Of a stretch of DNA of 12,832 nt, positions 1 to 5,863 are shown piece by piece. Source of the stretch: Candidatus Uhrbacteria bacterium (lineage in GTDB: Bacteria > Patescibacteriota > Patescibacteriia > UBA9934); contig DMOG01000014.1 of the NCBI GenBank assembly GCA_003453595.1, forward strand, positions 1 through 12,832. Direction: 5' to 3'. The notes beneath the pieces were generated by a model, which worked only from the letters and a program-made list of their open reading frames with translations, was not told where the DNA came from and searched no databases. Made by a program: the position numbers and the translations under genes. Position 1 is the first letter of the stretch. Each line of letters begins with the position of its first letter.

Positions 1-67
1 AACATTATTTATTATCTACAACGCAGATCTGTTCAAAATCCATTATTTTGAGTACACTCACAACATT

Positions 68-1144
68 ATGTTAAAAGTTGGAATTGTTGGTTTGCCAAAT
101 GTGGGAAAGTCTACGCTCTTCACTGCCCTGACCAAAAAGCAAGTTGATTGCGCTAATTTTCCGTTTTGTACCATTGAGCCAAATGTCGGCATTGTGGAAG
201 TGCCTGATGAACGACTCCAGATTTTGGCTGACTTTTCCAAATCAGAGAAGATTATCCCCACAGCCATTGAGTTTGTTGACATTGCCGGACTTGTTAAAGG
301 CGCGCATAAAGGAGAAGGGTTGGGAAACAAGTTTTTAGCAAACATTCGTGAAACAGACATGATCGCCCATGTTGTGCGTGATTTCAAAGATGCTGATGTG
401 ACCCATGTTGACGGTAGTATTGATCCAATTCGTGATGCTGAGATTATTGAAATGGAACTTGCCATGTGTGATTTGGCAACAGTTGATAGGCGACTTGATT
501 CTATTGAAACAAAAGCAAAAAGTACCAAGGATCAGATTATGCTTTTACAAGTCGATGGTTTGCGAAAGTTTAAAACAGCATTAGAGCAAGGAAAGATGGC
601 CAGCTCAGTTGAGCTGACAGAAAAAGAAGAGGAAGCGCTTAAGGAAACACAGTTGCTAACCACAAAAAAAATTCTTTATATAATCAATGTTGATGAGGAG
701 ACAGCAAAAAATCGAGATTGGAAATCACCATTTGGCCCAGAACGAGTTGCTATTCCGATTTCAGTAAAGTTGGAATCAGAGTTGGTATCGCTTTCCAAAG
801 AAGATGCTGAGAGTTTTATGCAAGAGTTAGGATTTGGTGAGTCAGGATTAGATAAAGTGATTCGAAAAAGTTATGAAATGCTTGAGCTTGTAACTTATTT
901 AACAACAGGCGAAAAAGAAACTCGTGCTTGGACAGTGAAGCGTGGGACTTTAGCCCCACAAGCTGCTGGCGTAATTCACACTGACTTTGAAAAAGCATTT
1001 ATCCGAGCAGAAGTAATTCACTATGAGGATTTTGTGACTTTTGCCGGCGAGGCTGGAGCAAAAGAAGCAGGAAAATTGCGAGTTGAAGGAAAAGAATATG
1101 TAATGCAAGATGGAGATGTTTGTCATTTTAGAGTGGGGGTTTAG
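68..1144 (+). CDS. ychF: YchF/OLA1-family P-loop ATPase/GTPase
   Basis: Universal ribosome-associated P-loop NTPase of the Obg/TRAFAC class. Family members bind ATP at least as well as GTP and act in translation and stress responses. What is seen: G1 loop GLPNVGKST at residues 8-16, G3 DIAGLVKGAHKGEGLG from residue 71, and NVDE at 207-210 in place of the NKxD guanine-specificity motif, as is typical of YchF. A long helical insert (about 125-200) precedes the C-terminal TGS domain, with the family signatures TGEKETRAW and GEAGAKEAGKLR and the ending GDVCHFRVGV. At 358 aa it is full length. The start is fixed by the P-loop lying close to the N-terminus. No SD is visible upstream. TACACT at 53-58 could be a -10 for a nearly leaderless mRNA, but this is weak. 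It converges on the minus-strand transglycosylase gene, with terminators between. Confidence 0.97.
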   Translation: MLKVGIVGLPNVGKSTLFTALTKKQVDCANFPFCTIEPNVGIVEVPDERLQILADFSKSEKIIPTAIEFVDIAGLVKGAHKGEGLGNKFLANIRETDMIAHVVRDFKDADVTHVDGSIDPIRDAEIIEMELAMCDLATVDRRLDSIETKAKSTKDQIMLLQVDGLRKFKTALEQGKMASSVELTEKEEEALKETQLLTTKKILYIINVDEETAKNRDWKSPFGPERVAIPISVKLESELVSLSKEDAESFMQELGFGESGLDKVIRKSYEMLELVTYLTTGEKETRAWTVKRGTLAPQAAGVIHTDFEKAFIRAEVIHYEDFVTFAGEAGAKEAGKLRVEGKEYVMQDGDVCHFRVGV

Positions 1145-1207
1145 AATTTTTAAAACCAATTTATCATACCAGGCTTTGATTAGGAATTCATCAATTATTA
1201 AAATCGA

Positions 1208-1241
1208 TTTTAAAAAAGACCCGATCCAGGTTTTTTTAAAA
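1208..1241 (+). terminator. ychF intrinsic terminator (probably bidirectional)
   Basis: TTTTAAAAAAGACC (1208-1221) pairs with GGTTTTTTTAAAA (1229-1241), leaving one bulged G and a 7-nt loop. Both strands end in U-rich runs, so it could stop ychF transcripts and also back up the terminator of the convergent gene. Confidence 0.7.
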
Positions 1242-1247
1242 CGCGAA

Positions 1248-1275
1248 GATCCCCCGAACGCGATGTCGGGGGATC
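1248..1275 (-). terminator. Terminator of the transglycosylase gene
   Basis: A perfect 10-bp GC-rich stem, GATCCCCCGA (1248-1257) with TCGGGGGATC (1266-1275), and an 8-nt loop. It lies 18 nt past the minus-strand stop and is followed on that strand by a short U-rich stretch (TTCGCGTTTT). It has the same high GC as the gene it ends, so it probably arrived with it. Confidence 0.65.
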
Positions 1276-1293
1276 GAGGTAAGGTGACAGACG

Positions 1294-2403
1294 CTATTTG
1301 CCGTCATCTGCCGGGTTGGCCCCGGGGATGTCCTCGAGCGTCAGCCTCTCGAGAGGCTTGAGCGGAAGGTTTCGCGCGACGCGATCCATCATGACCATGC
1401 CGGCCAAGACCCTATCAGCGTAGACGCGCGGGCGTCCTCCCTTGCCAGCGTGTTCGGGGATGCCACCACGGAAGTCAGACAGCGTGCGCTGCTTGAAATT
1501 CGTGAGTTCACCACGACGCATGTCCTTGCGGACATTGCCCGGCCCCCGGTTGTACGCGAGCAGACCAACGCCTCGGCTTCCGAATTGGTTCTCAAAGTCC
1601 GAGAACATCACGGTGCCGAGCAGGACATTGGTCAGGTAGTCATGGCGGTAGTCTACGCTGGCCTTGGAGACGCCGAGCATTCGACCAACAGCCACGATGT
1701 GGCTGGAATACGGGTGCGTAATCTGCATGGGCCCGATCCCTCCATCGCCATTTGTTGCTGCGATGTTTCGGCACCCAGCGCCTTCGATCAAAGCCTTGCC
1801 AGATATGAACGCGGCCGGATAGAGGGTCATCTCCTCGGCTTTCTGGAAGTGCTGCCAGTGGTTCTTGTGGCAAGACTCGGCGCGTTCACGCCATGTACTT
1901 GAGGCAACGAAGGCGTTGTACTCCCTCAGGACATACTGAGCTTCGTTTTCCTCAATGCCACGCAGCTTGGCGCGCGACTCGCGGATGGTCTTGATGCAGT
2001 CTTTGCCGCAAACCGGCGGGTTGCCAGGCTCGCGCTCAACATCACCCACATTGGGTTCTTCTGGCGTTGGGCTTTCCACTGGTCCGTAGAAGACCGTGAA
2101 ACCCATCACTATCAGGGTGCAAAAGATAGCGCCCCAGATGTTGCCAAAGAGCCAGACCTTGGTCGCCTGGCGCAAGGGGTCGATGGCCGTGGTGCGGATG
2201 AGCCGTCCCACGAACTTGGTGGTCGCCCAGATCGCCAGTCCGGTCCAGACCGTAGCCTTGACCAGGCGAGACCAGACAATCGGCGCCCACTTGCAGATGA
2301 AGGCCCAGATCGCTGAAGCGATGATTGGTGTCCACCTGACCACGAAGGCCATGATCGCGCGCGTCACCTGTGCGACACCGCTCTTGAATTTGTTTCGATC
2401 CAT
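1294..2403 (-). CDS. Membrane-anchored lytic transglycosylase (SLT/goose-lysozyme fold), GC-rich, probably acquired
   Basis: Predicted peptidoglycan-cleaving lytic transglycosylase facing the cell exterior. Numbering is from the chosen start (369 aa). Residues 1-75 are Trp-rich with hydrophobic stretches. A membrane segment lies at about 89-107, followed by a Pro/Glu-rich linker with CGKDC. The catalytic domain spans about 170-345. Family motifs seen are ALIEGAG with the likely catalytic Glu207, GIGPMQI (222-228, the GLMQ motif) and AYNRGPG (283-289, the AYNAGPG motif). The start is set by AGGAG 5 nt before the ATG at 2403. An in-frame ATG 28 codons upstream has no SD and would overlap the promoter. 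Base composition is far more GC-rich than the neighbours, with many GCG/CGC codons, and the gene carries its own promoter and terminator. This points to recent transfer from a GC-rich donor or phage. Roles could be wall remodelling, attack on a partner cell or assembly of a secretion machine; none is shown by the context. Confidence 0.88.
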   Translation of the reverse strand: MDRNKFKSGVAQVTRAIMAFVVRWTPIIASAIWAFICKWAPIVWSRLVKATVWTGLAIWATTKFVGRLIRTTAIDPLRQATKVWLFGNIWGAIFCTLIVMGFTVFYGPVESPTPEEPNVGDVEREPGNPPVCGKDCIKTIRESRAKLRGIEENEAQYVLREYNAFVASSTWRERAESCHKNHWQHFQKAEEMTLYPAAFISGKALIEGAGCRNIAATNGDGGIGPMQITHPYSSHIVAVGRMLGVSKASVDYRHDYLTNVLLGTVMFSDFENQFGSRGVGLLAYNRGPGNVRKDMRRGELTNFKQRTLSDFRGGIPEHAGKGGRPRVYADRVLAGMVMMDRVARNLPLKPLERLTLEDIPGANPADDGK

Positions 2404-2452
2404 TTGATCTCCTCGATTGGGTTGGGGGTGGTGTCGAATCAAAGACCGGCCA

Positions 2453-2481
2453 TTTAAACATAAAAAAAGGGCTTTTGTCAA
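2453..2481 (-). promoter_or_regulatory. Promoter of the transglycosylase gene
   Basis: On the minus strand a perfect -35 TTGACA (2476-2481) is followed by a 17-bp spacer and TTTAAA (2453-2458) as a -10 matching 4 of 6. It predicts a 5' UTR of about 43 nt ending in the AGGAG site. Confidence 0.6.
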
Positions 2482-2528
2482 CCCCATTACTCAAATTAGC
2501 TTGATTCTATTAGCTTATCTTAAATAAT

Positions 2529-2564
2529 CGACGCATAATGTCCCGATCGGGACATTATGCGTCG
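2529..2564. repeat. Perfect 36-bp palindrome, copy 1
   Basis: The half-site CGACGCATAATGTCCCGA is followed directly by its exact reverse complement, with no loop. It lies 26 bp beyond the stop of the Cas2/PaaX-like gene. No U-run follows on either strand, so it is not a standard intrinsic terminator. The first 29 bp recur at 3127-3155. Confidence 0.95.
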
Positions 2565-2590
2565 TTGAAATTGATTTTAGCCTGCTATTA

Positions 2591-3112
2591 TTAACGAATT
2601 TGCTTAGCGACGAATACTTTTATCCATCCATTTTTTCCTTTGACTTTAAATAGTTTAGCTAATTCTTGACCTGCATCAAATGGAGAAATCCATACACTTT
2701 TTTGGATTGGCATAAAGCCTGCATGATCAAGAAATCTACGGAGTTGTTTGCGTGAATTTGATTGAGATTCAGGTATGTCGAAAACAACCATTGTTACTTT
2801 GTCATTAGGAAGTAAGTCAGATCTAAGCACCTTTAATCTAAAATATTCAGCAATACCATCATCGGTTAAGATAGTTTGATACTTATTTCCTAGCCTCTTA
2901 ATTTTTATTAATTTTTTGTTTTGAAGGTATTTTATTGCTCTCTTTTTTCTTGATTCCTCCTGTCGCCAGAGAATCGTTCTTGCGTCATCAACTCCAACTT
3001 TCATTACTAGATGTGAGTTTGAAAGCGTAAAGAAAAAATTGTCCAACCCATCTTCGATATTTAAAAGAACGCGAGCTGCATAAGAATCCTGTTTCATGCC
3101 TTTATTTTGCAT
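2591..3112 (-). CDS. Stand-alone Cas2-like/PaaX C-domain protein with N-terminal winged helix
   Basis: 173 aa. Residues about 45-95 look like a winged-helix DNA-binding domain (RKKRAIKYLQNKKLIKIKR, then a TDDG turn). Residues 105-173 have the ferredoxin-like pattern shared by Cas2 and the PaaX C-terminus: strand MVVFDIPES with Asp112 where Cas2 has its conserved Asp, then RKQLRRFLDHAGF and QKSVWISPF. This resembles Cas2-fold proteins that occur in Patescibacteria without CRISPR. No array or cas1 is present, so a role in spacer acquisition is unlikely. Identical palindrome cores lie on both sides, one overlapping the upstream region (possible autoregulatory operator), or both marking element ends. 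No SD; ATG at 3112 with TAAAAT just upstream. A start at residue 6 is possible. AT-rich like the core genes, unlike its left neighbour. Function uncertain: repressor, nuclease or mobile-element protein. Confidence 0.78.
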   Translation of the reverse strand: MQNKGMKQDSYAARVLLNIEDGLDNFFFTLSNSHLVMKVGVDDARTILWRQEESRKKRAIKYLQNKKLIKIKRLGNKYQTILTDDGIAEYFRLKVLRSDLLPNDKVTMVVFDIPESQSNSRKQLRRFLDHAGFMPIQKSVWISPFDAGQELAKLFKVKGKNGWIKVFVAKQIR

Positions 3113-3126
3113 ATTTTACATTGTCA

Positions 3127-3155
3127 CGACGCATAATGTCCCGATCGGGACATTA
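3127..3155. repeat. Palindrome copy 2 (29 bp shared, 22-bp perfect core)
   Basis: Identical to 2529-2557 over 29 bp, in direct orientation. The palindromic part is 3134-3155, centred on TGTCCCGATCGGGACA. The right outer arm is lost (CTGGTTG instead of TGCGTCG). It lies just upstream of the Cas2/PaaX-like start and 30 bp past the methyltransferase stop. The centres of the two copies are 598 bp apart. Confidence 0.95.
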
Positions 3156-3185
3156 CTGGTTGCAGTTTTTAAATTTAGTTCAATT

Positions 3186-4361
3186 TTATAGGCTATTATT
3201 TGCTTTTTTAAACACTAATATCTCTCTCCCCACAAATTGTCCTTCGCGCTTGTATAGAATTGGATTGTGCTCGAGGGTGTATCCAAGGTTTTCAAGAATC
3301 TCGATTGTTGGCACATGGAATTCTTGTTCGTTGGCGTAATGGACAGGTGAGGCGATGACCATTTTTCCGCCTGGTTTTAAAATTTTATCTAGTTCTGCAA
3401 AAGCAGAATCGTAAAGTTCGGCTAGGGCTTCGATTGCGTGTTCGATATCTTGTACTCTTTCTTTTCCTTGTCTTGGATTTCCCAAAAACGGTTCTGTCAC
3501 GATTGCGTCAACTGAGTTTTTATCCAGATGTTCGGTTAGATCGGTTGCAGATGCGCATATCAAAGTATTGTCAGCCACGCGATAGCCTTCGCTTTCCAAC
3601 CAATCGAGATTGTCCCGTGTGTCTTCAATAGCTCTTTTTGAAATGTCAGATCCAATCACATTATCAAACCACAGAATTGATGCTTCCATTAGGATTGTGC
3701 CTGATCCGCAGAATGGATCGAGTAGATATGAGTTTTGTGGTTCAACTCCAGCCAGGTTTACCATCATACGCGCCAACTTTGGTGGCAACATTCCTGACCG
3801 GGCGTCACGACCAGGTCGTTCGTAGTCACGATGCGACCAATCATCAAAATCCTGAACTGTTTTAGTAACTCCAATTTGAATTTCAGATTCATCAACCAGG
3901 ATAACAAACTCAATTCCGTTTTTTGTGAGCTTATTTTTCGCCACTACTACTGTTGAAAGTGTTGGTTCGTTAGAGGTGACTAGCCGAGCTGATCGTCCAG
4001 ATTCTTTGACTGATTTTTTTAAGGTAATCCCAAGCTTGTGCATGTACTTCTGAATTTCCTTTGTCCGCCTGGTGTCACCCAGGTCATAAACACTAATCCC
4101 AAATCGCAACTTATTGTCCCCAACCTGATTGTTAAGTACGGCCAGCAAGTGGTCCTCTATTTCCTGAGCATCTTTAACGCTTCCCAAAACCTCACCAAGC
4201 TTTTGCGTTCCTCCCAATGTCTTCTGTAGATTGTCAAAATCAGCATCAGACTCAAAAATTGCCACCTGATCAGAGCTTTTGTCTACTTTTGATTTTGTCA
4301 CAGTCTCTAGCTCGGCAAGACTTAATTCCGGATGAAGACCTAAAATAGCAAATTTTTTCAT
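3186..4361 (-). CDS. THUMP/UPF0020-type RNA methyltransferase, Trm11/Trm-G10-like
   Basis: Predicted SAM-dependent methyltransferase acting on RNA, most likely guanine N2 of tRNA by analogy with archaeal Trm-G10 and Trm11. 391 aa. The N-terminal region (1-165) has the ILGLHPELSLAEL start and an NFLD/THUMP-like layout. RDYERPGRDARSGMLPPKLARM (179-200) resembles the family's P-x-SM-x-PKLAR element. The Rossmann domain has motif I DPFCGSGT (215-222), an acidic motif II GSDIS with Asp239, and TEPFLG (289-294) at motif IV, where archaeal enzymes have DPPYG. That change may alter the target base or reflect a bacterial subgroup. The family is common in archaea and Patescibacteria. No SD is present, and the promoter lies so close that the mRNA should be leaderless. 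It is transcribed away from rpsF. Confidence 0.85.
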   Translation of the reverse strand: MKKFAILGLHPELSLAELETVTKSKVDKSSDQVAIFESDADFDNLQKTLGGTQKLGEVLGSVKDAQEIEDHLLAVLNNQVGDNKLRFGISVYDLGDTRRTKEIQKYMHKLGITLKKSVKESGRSARLVTSNEPTLSTVVVAKNKLTKNGIEFVILVDESEIQIGVTKTVQDFDDWSHRDYERPGRDARSGMLPPKLARMMVNLAGVEPQNSYLLDPFCGSGTILMEASILWFDNVIGSDISKRAIEDTRDNLDWLESEGYRVADNTLICASATDLTEHLDKNSVDAIVTEPFLGNPRQGKERVQDIEHAIEALAELYDSAFAELDKILKPGGKMVIASPVHYANEQEFHVPTIEILENLGYTLEHNPILYKREGQFVGREILVFKKANNSL

Positions 4362-4369
4362 ATAAAAAC

Positions 4370-4398
4370 ATCATAATCGAGAAGTAGATCATTATCAA
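4370..4398 (-). promoter_or_regulatory. Methyltransferase promoter, predicts leaderless mRNA
   Basis: On the minus strand: TTGATA (4393-4398), a 17-bp spacer, then TATGAT (4370-4375). Both boxes match the consensus at 5 of 6. The expected transcription start (about 4363) falls at or within 2 nt of the ATG at 4361. Confidence 0.65.
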
Positions 4399-4420
4399 GG
4401 TATTAAGTATAGCACTGGAA

Positions 4421-4460
4421 TGACTTAGACACAGAGACTTAGACAAAATGTCTAAGTCTC
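4421..4460. repeat. GACTTAGACA repeat cluster with a 12-bp inverted repeat
   Basis: GACTTAGACA occurs at 4422-4431 and 4436-4445, and inverted at 4449-4458. The last two form GAGACTTAGACA-AAA-TGTCTAAGTCTC (4434-4460), a perfect 12-bp stem with a 3-nt loop. It lies between divergent promoters with no U-run after it, so an operator or RNA hairpin is more likely than a terminator. Related copies occur at 5815-5825 and 6490-6500. Confidence 0.8.
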
Positions 4461-4528
4461 GAAGAGAGATAATCAATGTTTACAGGCTTTCTTAAAAAAG
4501 CTCACGATCCATAATTTGACTCATAATA

Positions 4529-4550
4529 AGATCCAAATGAGATCCAAATC
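4529..4550 (+). repeat. 11-bp tandem repeat abutting the rpsF promoter
   Basis: AGATCCAAATG followed directly by AGATCCAAATC, one helical turn apart and ending right at the -35 box of the rpsF promoter. The position suits an activator site or UP-like element, but this is inferred only from placement. Confidence 0.6.
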
Positions 4551-4579
4551 TTGACCAAAATCAGCCAATGGGCTACTAT
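4551..4579 (+). promoter_or_regulatory. rpsF-ssb-rpsR promoter
   Basis: TTGACC (4551-4556), a 17-bp spacer, then TACTAT (4574-4579). The start would be near 4586, giving a leader of about 57 nt that contains the two hairpins before rpsF. Confidence 0.55.
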
Positions 4580-4603
4580 CTGGTCATAATTCATAAATAG
4601 TCC

Positions 4604-4634
4604 GTAGCCGAGAGGCTGCCTCCTAGAAAGAGGC
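4604..4634 (+). promoter_or_regulatory. rpsF leader: two overlapping hairpins, one covering the SD
   Basis: Hairpin 1 is 4604-4609 with 4614-4619 around a GAGA tetraloop (6 bp, one G-U). Hairpin 2 is GCCTC (4618-4622) with GAGGC (4630-4634), which hides the GAGG SD that sits 9 nt before the rpsF ATG. They share 4618-4619, so full pairing of one weakens the other. Many bacteria regulate this operon by S6:S18 binding a leader RNA with a conserved CCG. CCG occurs here at 4602-4604 and 4608-4610, but I cannot confirm a match to that motif. Confidence 0.4.
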
Positions 4635-4642
4635 CTATCACT

Positions 4643-5116
4643 ATGATCTACGAGATTTTGTATATTATTCCATCTAAATTCTCAGATTCTGAGATTGATG
4701 GGGTAACCGAGCGCGTATCAAATGTGCTTGAAACTGCTGGTGCTAAGGTCCAGGAAACAAAAAACCTTGGAAAAATTAAGTTAGCATACCCGGTTAAGAA
4801 AATGCGTCATGGAACGTATATTTTGACCTATGTTGAGCATGATGGCTCAAATCTTCAGAAGATTGATCAGAATCTTCGATTAAGTGAAGATGTTCTGCGA
4901 CATGTGGTCGTAAAGCGACCAGAAGGAATTCCGACTATGAGCTTTACTCTTACTTCTTATCAAGAACCATTGTCTCCAGAAGGAAAGCGTACCACTGCTA
5001 AAAAAGAGCCACGCGCTAAGAAGTCACAGGCTGAGCCAGTTGCAGAAAAAATGACTGCTATGGACTTGGATAAACAGCTTGATGATATTCTTGATTCAGA
5101 TTTAACCAATATTTAA
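4643..5116 (+). CDS. rpsF: Small-subunit ribosomal protein S6
   Basis: S6 binds 16S rRNA as a dimer with S18 in the platform of the 30S subunit. The N-terminal MIYEILYIIPSKFSDSEID, the central KLAYPVKKMRHGTYILTYVE and LRHVVVKRPE are standard S6 elements (residues 1-95). At 157 aa it is longer than typical S6 (about 95-130). The extra tail has a basic segment (KRTTAKKEPRAKKSQ) and then an acidic amphipathic end (MDLDKQLDDILDSDL), a tail style I associate with Patescibacteria. GAGG lies 9 nt before the ATG, inside a hairpin. First gene of an operon; the ssb start follows after 1 nt. Confidence 0.96.
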   Translation: MIYEILYIIPSKFSDSEIDGVTERVSNVLETAGAKVQETKNLGKIKLAYPVKKMRHGTYILTYVEHDGSNLQKIDQNLRLSEDVLRHVVVKRPEGIPTMSFTLTSYQEPLSPEGKRTTAKKEPRAKKSQAEPVAEKMTAMDLDKQLDDILDSDLTNI

Positions 5117-5117
5117 T

Positions 5118-5552
5118 ATGTCAGCATCACTTAATAAAGCAATGATAATTGGTAATTTGACACAGGATCCAGAGTTGCGTCAAACAACATCAGGTCAGGC
5201 AGTATGTTCATTCTCTGTGGCTACAAATCGTACTTGGAAAGATCAAAGTGGCGAAAAGCAAGAGCAAGCAGAGTTTCATAATGTTGTTGCTTGGGCAAAA
5301 TTGGCAGAGATTATTACGCAGTATGTTAAAAAAGGAAATCGAATCTTCGTTGAAGGAAGGCTGCAGACTCGCAGTTGGGAAGGACAAGACGGAGTAAAGC
5401 GATATCGAACAGAGATTGTGGCTGAGAATATGGTTATGCTTGGCGGACGAGGAGAAGCATCAGGATTTGGTGGTTCTAGCTCAGACGCAGCCCCTATTCA
5501 AGTTCCAGTCCCAGCCGATGACGAAATTAAATTAGAAGATATACCATTCTAG
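5118..5552 (+). CDS. ssb: Single-stranded DNA-binding protein
   Basis: SSB coats single-stranded DNA in replication, recombination and repair. The OB-fold spans about 1-105: NKAMIIGNLTQDPELRQT, then FSVATNRTWKD, VVAWAKLAEII, VKKGNRIFVEGRLQTRSW and YRTEIVAENM. A short Gly/Ser/Pro-rich linker leads to the acidic tip DDEIKLEDIPF, the conserved end that recruits partner proteins. 144 aa is slightly short for the family, through a short linker. No SD is seen. Translational coupling to rpsF is likely, since only 1 nt separates stop and start. The rpsF-ssb-rpsR order is the widespread bacterial arrangement. Confidence 0.97.
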   Translation: MSASLNKAMIIGNLTQDPELRQTTSGQAVCSFSVATNRTWKDQSGEKQEQAEFHNVVAWAKLAEIITQYVKKGNRIFVEGRLQTRSWEGQDGVKRYRTEIVAENMVMLGGRGEASGFGGSSSDAAPIQVPVPADDEIKLEDIPF

Positions 5553-5553
5553 T

Positions 5554-5790
5554 ATGGCAAAAATAACAAACATCAGACAAAAGCAGGCTTCACGATATTG
5601 TGCATTCTGCGTTAACAAAAAAACTCCAATTGATTACAAGAACACAGATCTTTTGAAGCGATATATTTCTTCATTTGGAAAGATTGTGCCATCAAAGAGA
5701 AGTGGAGTTTGCTCAGAGCACCAGAGAAAGCTTTCAGCTGAGATCAAACGATCAAGAATCATGGCCTTGCTTCCATTTGTCCATAAATAA
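5554..5790 (+). CDS. rpsR: Small-subunit ribosomal protein S18
   Basis: S18 partners S6 in the 30S platform. Family signatures are YCAFC, IDYKNTDLLKRYISSFGKI and the C-terminal CSEHQRKLSAEIKRSRIMALLPFV. The cysteines and histidine are arranged C16-x2-C19 and C53-x2-H56, a zinc-ribbon-like set that fits the C+ (zinc-binding) type. 78 aa is normal length. It starts 1 nt after the ssb stop and ends the operon, followed 10 nt later by a strong terminator. Confidence 0.97.
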   Translation: MAKITNIRQKQASRYCAFCVNKKTPIDYKNTDLLKRYISSFGKIVPSKRSGVCSEHQRKLSAEIKRSRIMALLPFVHK

Positions 5791-5800
5791 AAACAAAATT

Positions 5801-5835
5801 GAACAGATTTAGCGTGTCTAAGTCTGTTCTTTTTT
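5801..5835 (+). terminator. Terminator of rpsF-ssb-rpsR
   Basis: GAACAGATTTAG (5801-5812) pairs with CTAAGTCTGTTC (5818-5829): 12 bp with one G-U and a 5-nt loop, followed by six T (5830-5835). The 3' arm contains TGTCTAAGTCT, shared with the repeat upstream of rpsF. The efp ATG is only 28 nt further on, so efp needs either readthrough or its own promoter; none is obvious. Confidence 0.85.
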
Positions 5836-5863
5836 AAGAATTTTTTCTCTTAACAAAATAAAT

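Noticed and set aside
58..528. 156-aa minus-strand ORF opposite ychF
   Set aside because: Ser/Thr-rich shadow of the ychF coding strand with no motif.
1450..1902. Plus-strand ORF of 150 aa inside the transglycosylase gene
   Set aside because: GC-rich DNA has few stops in any frame; the opposite frame has clear catalytic motifs.
2529..2564. Palindrome as an ordinary intrinsic terminator
   Set aside because: A perfect palindrome leaves only a strained loop and no U-run follows on either strand; kept as a repeat.
2591..3112. True CRISPR cas2
   Set aside because: An added winged helix, PaaX-like layout, no cas1 and no repeat-spacer array. Two palindromes do not make a CRISPR.
4434..4460. Inverted repeat as a terminator
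   Set aside because: It lies between divergent promoters, no gene ends there, and no U-run follows.
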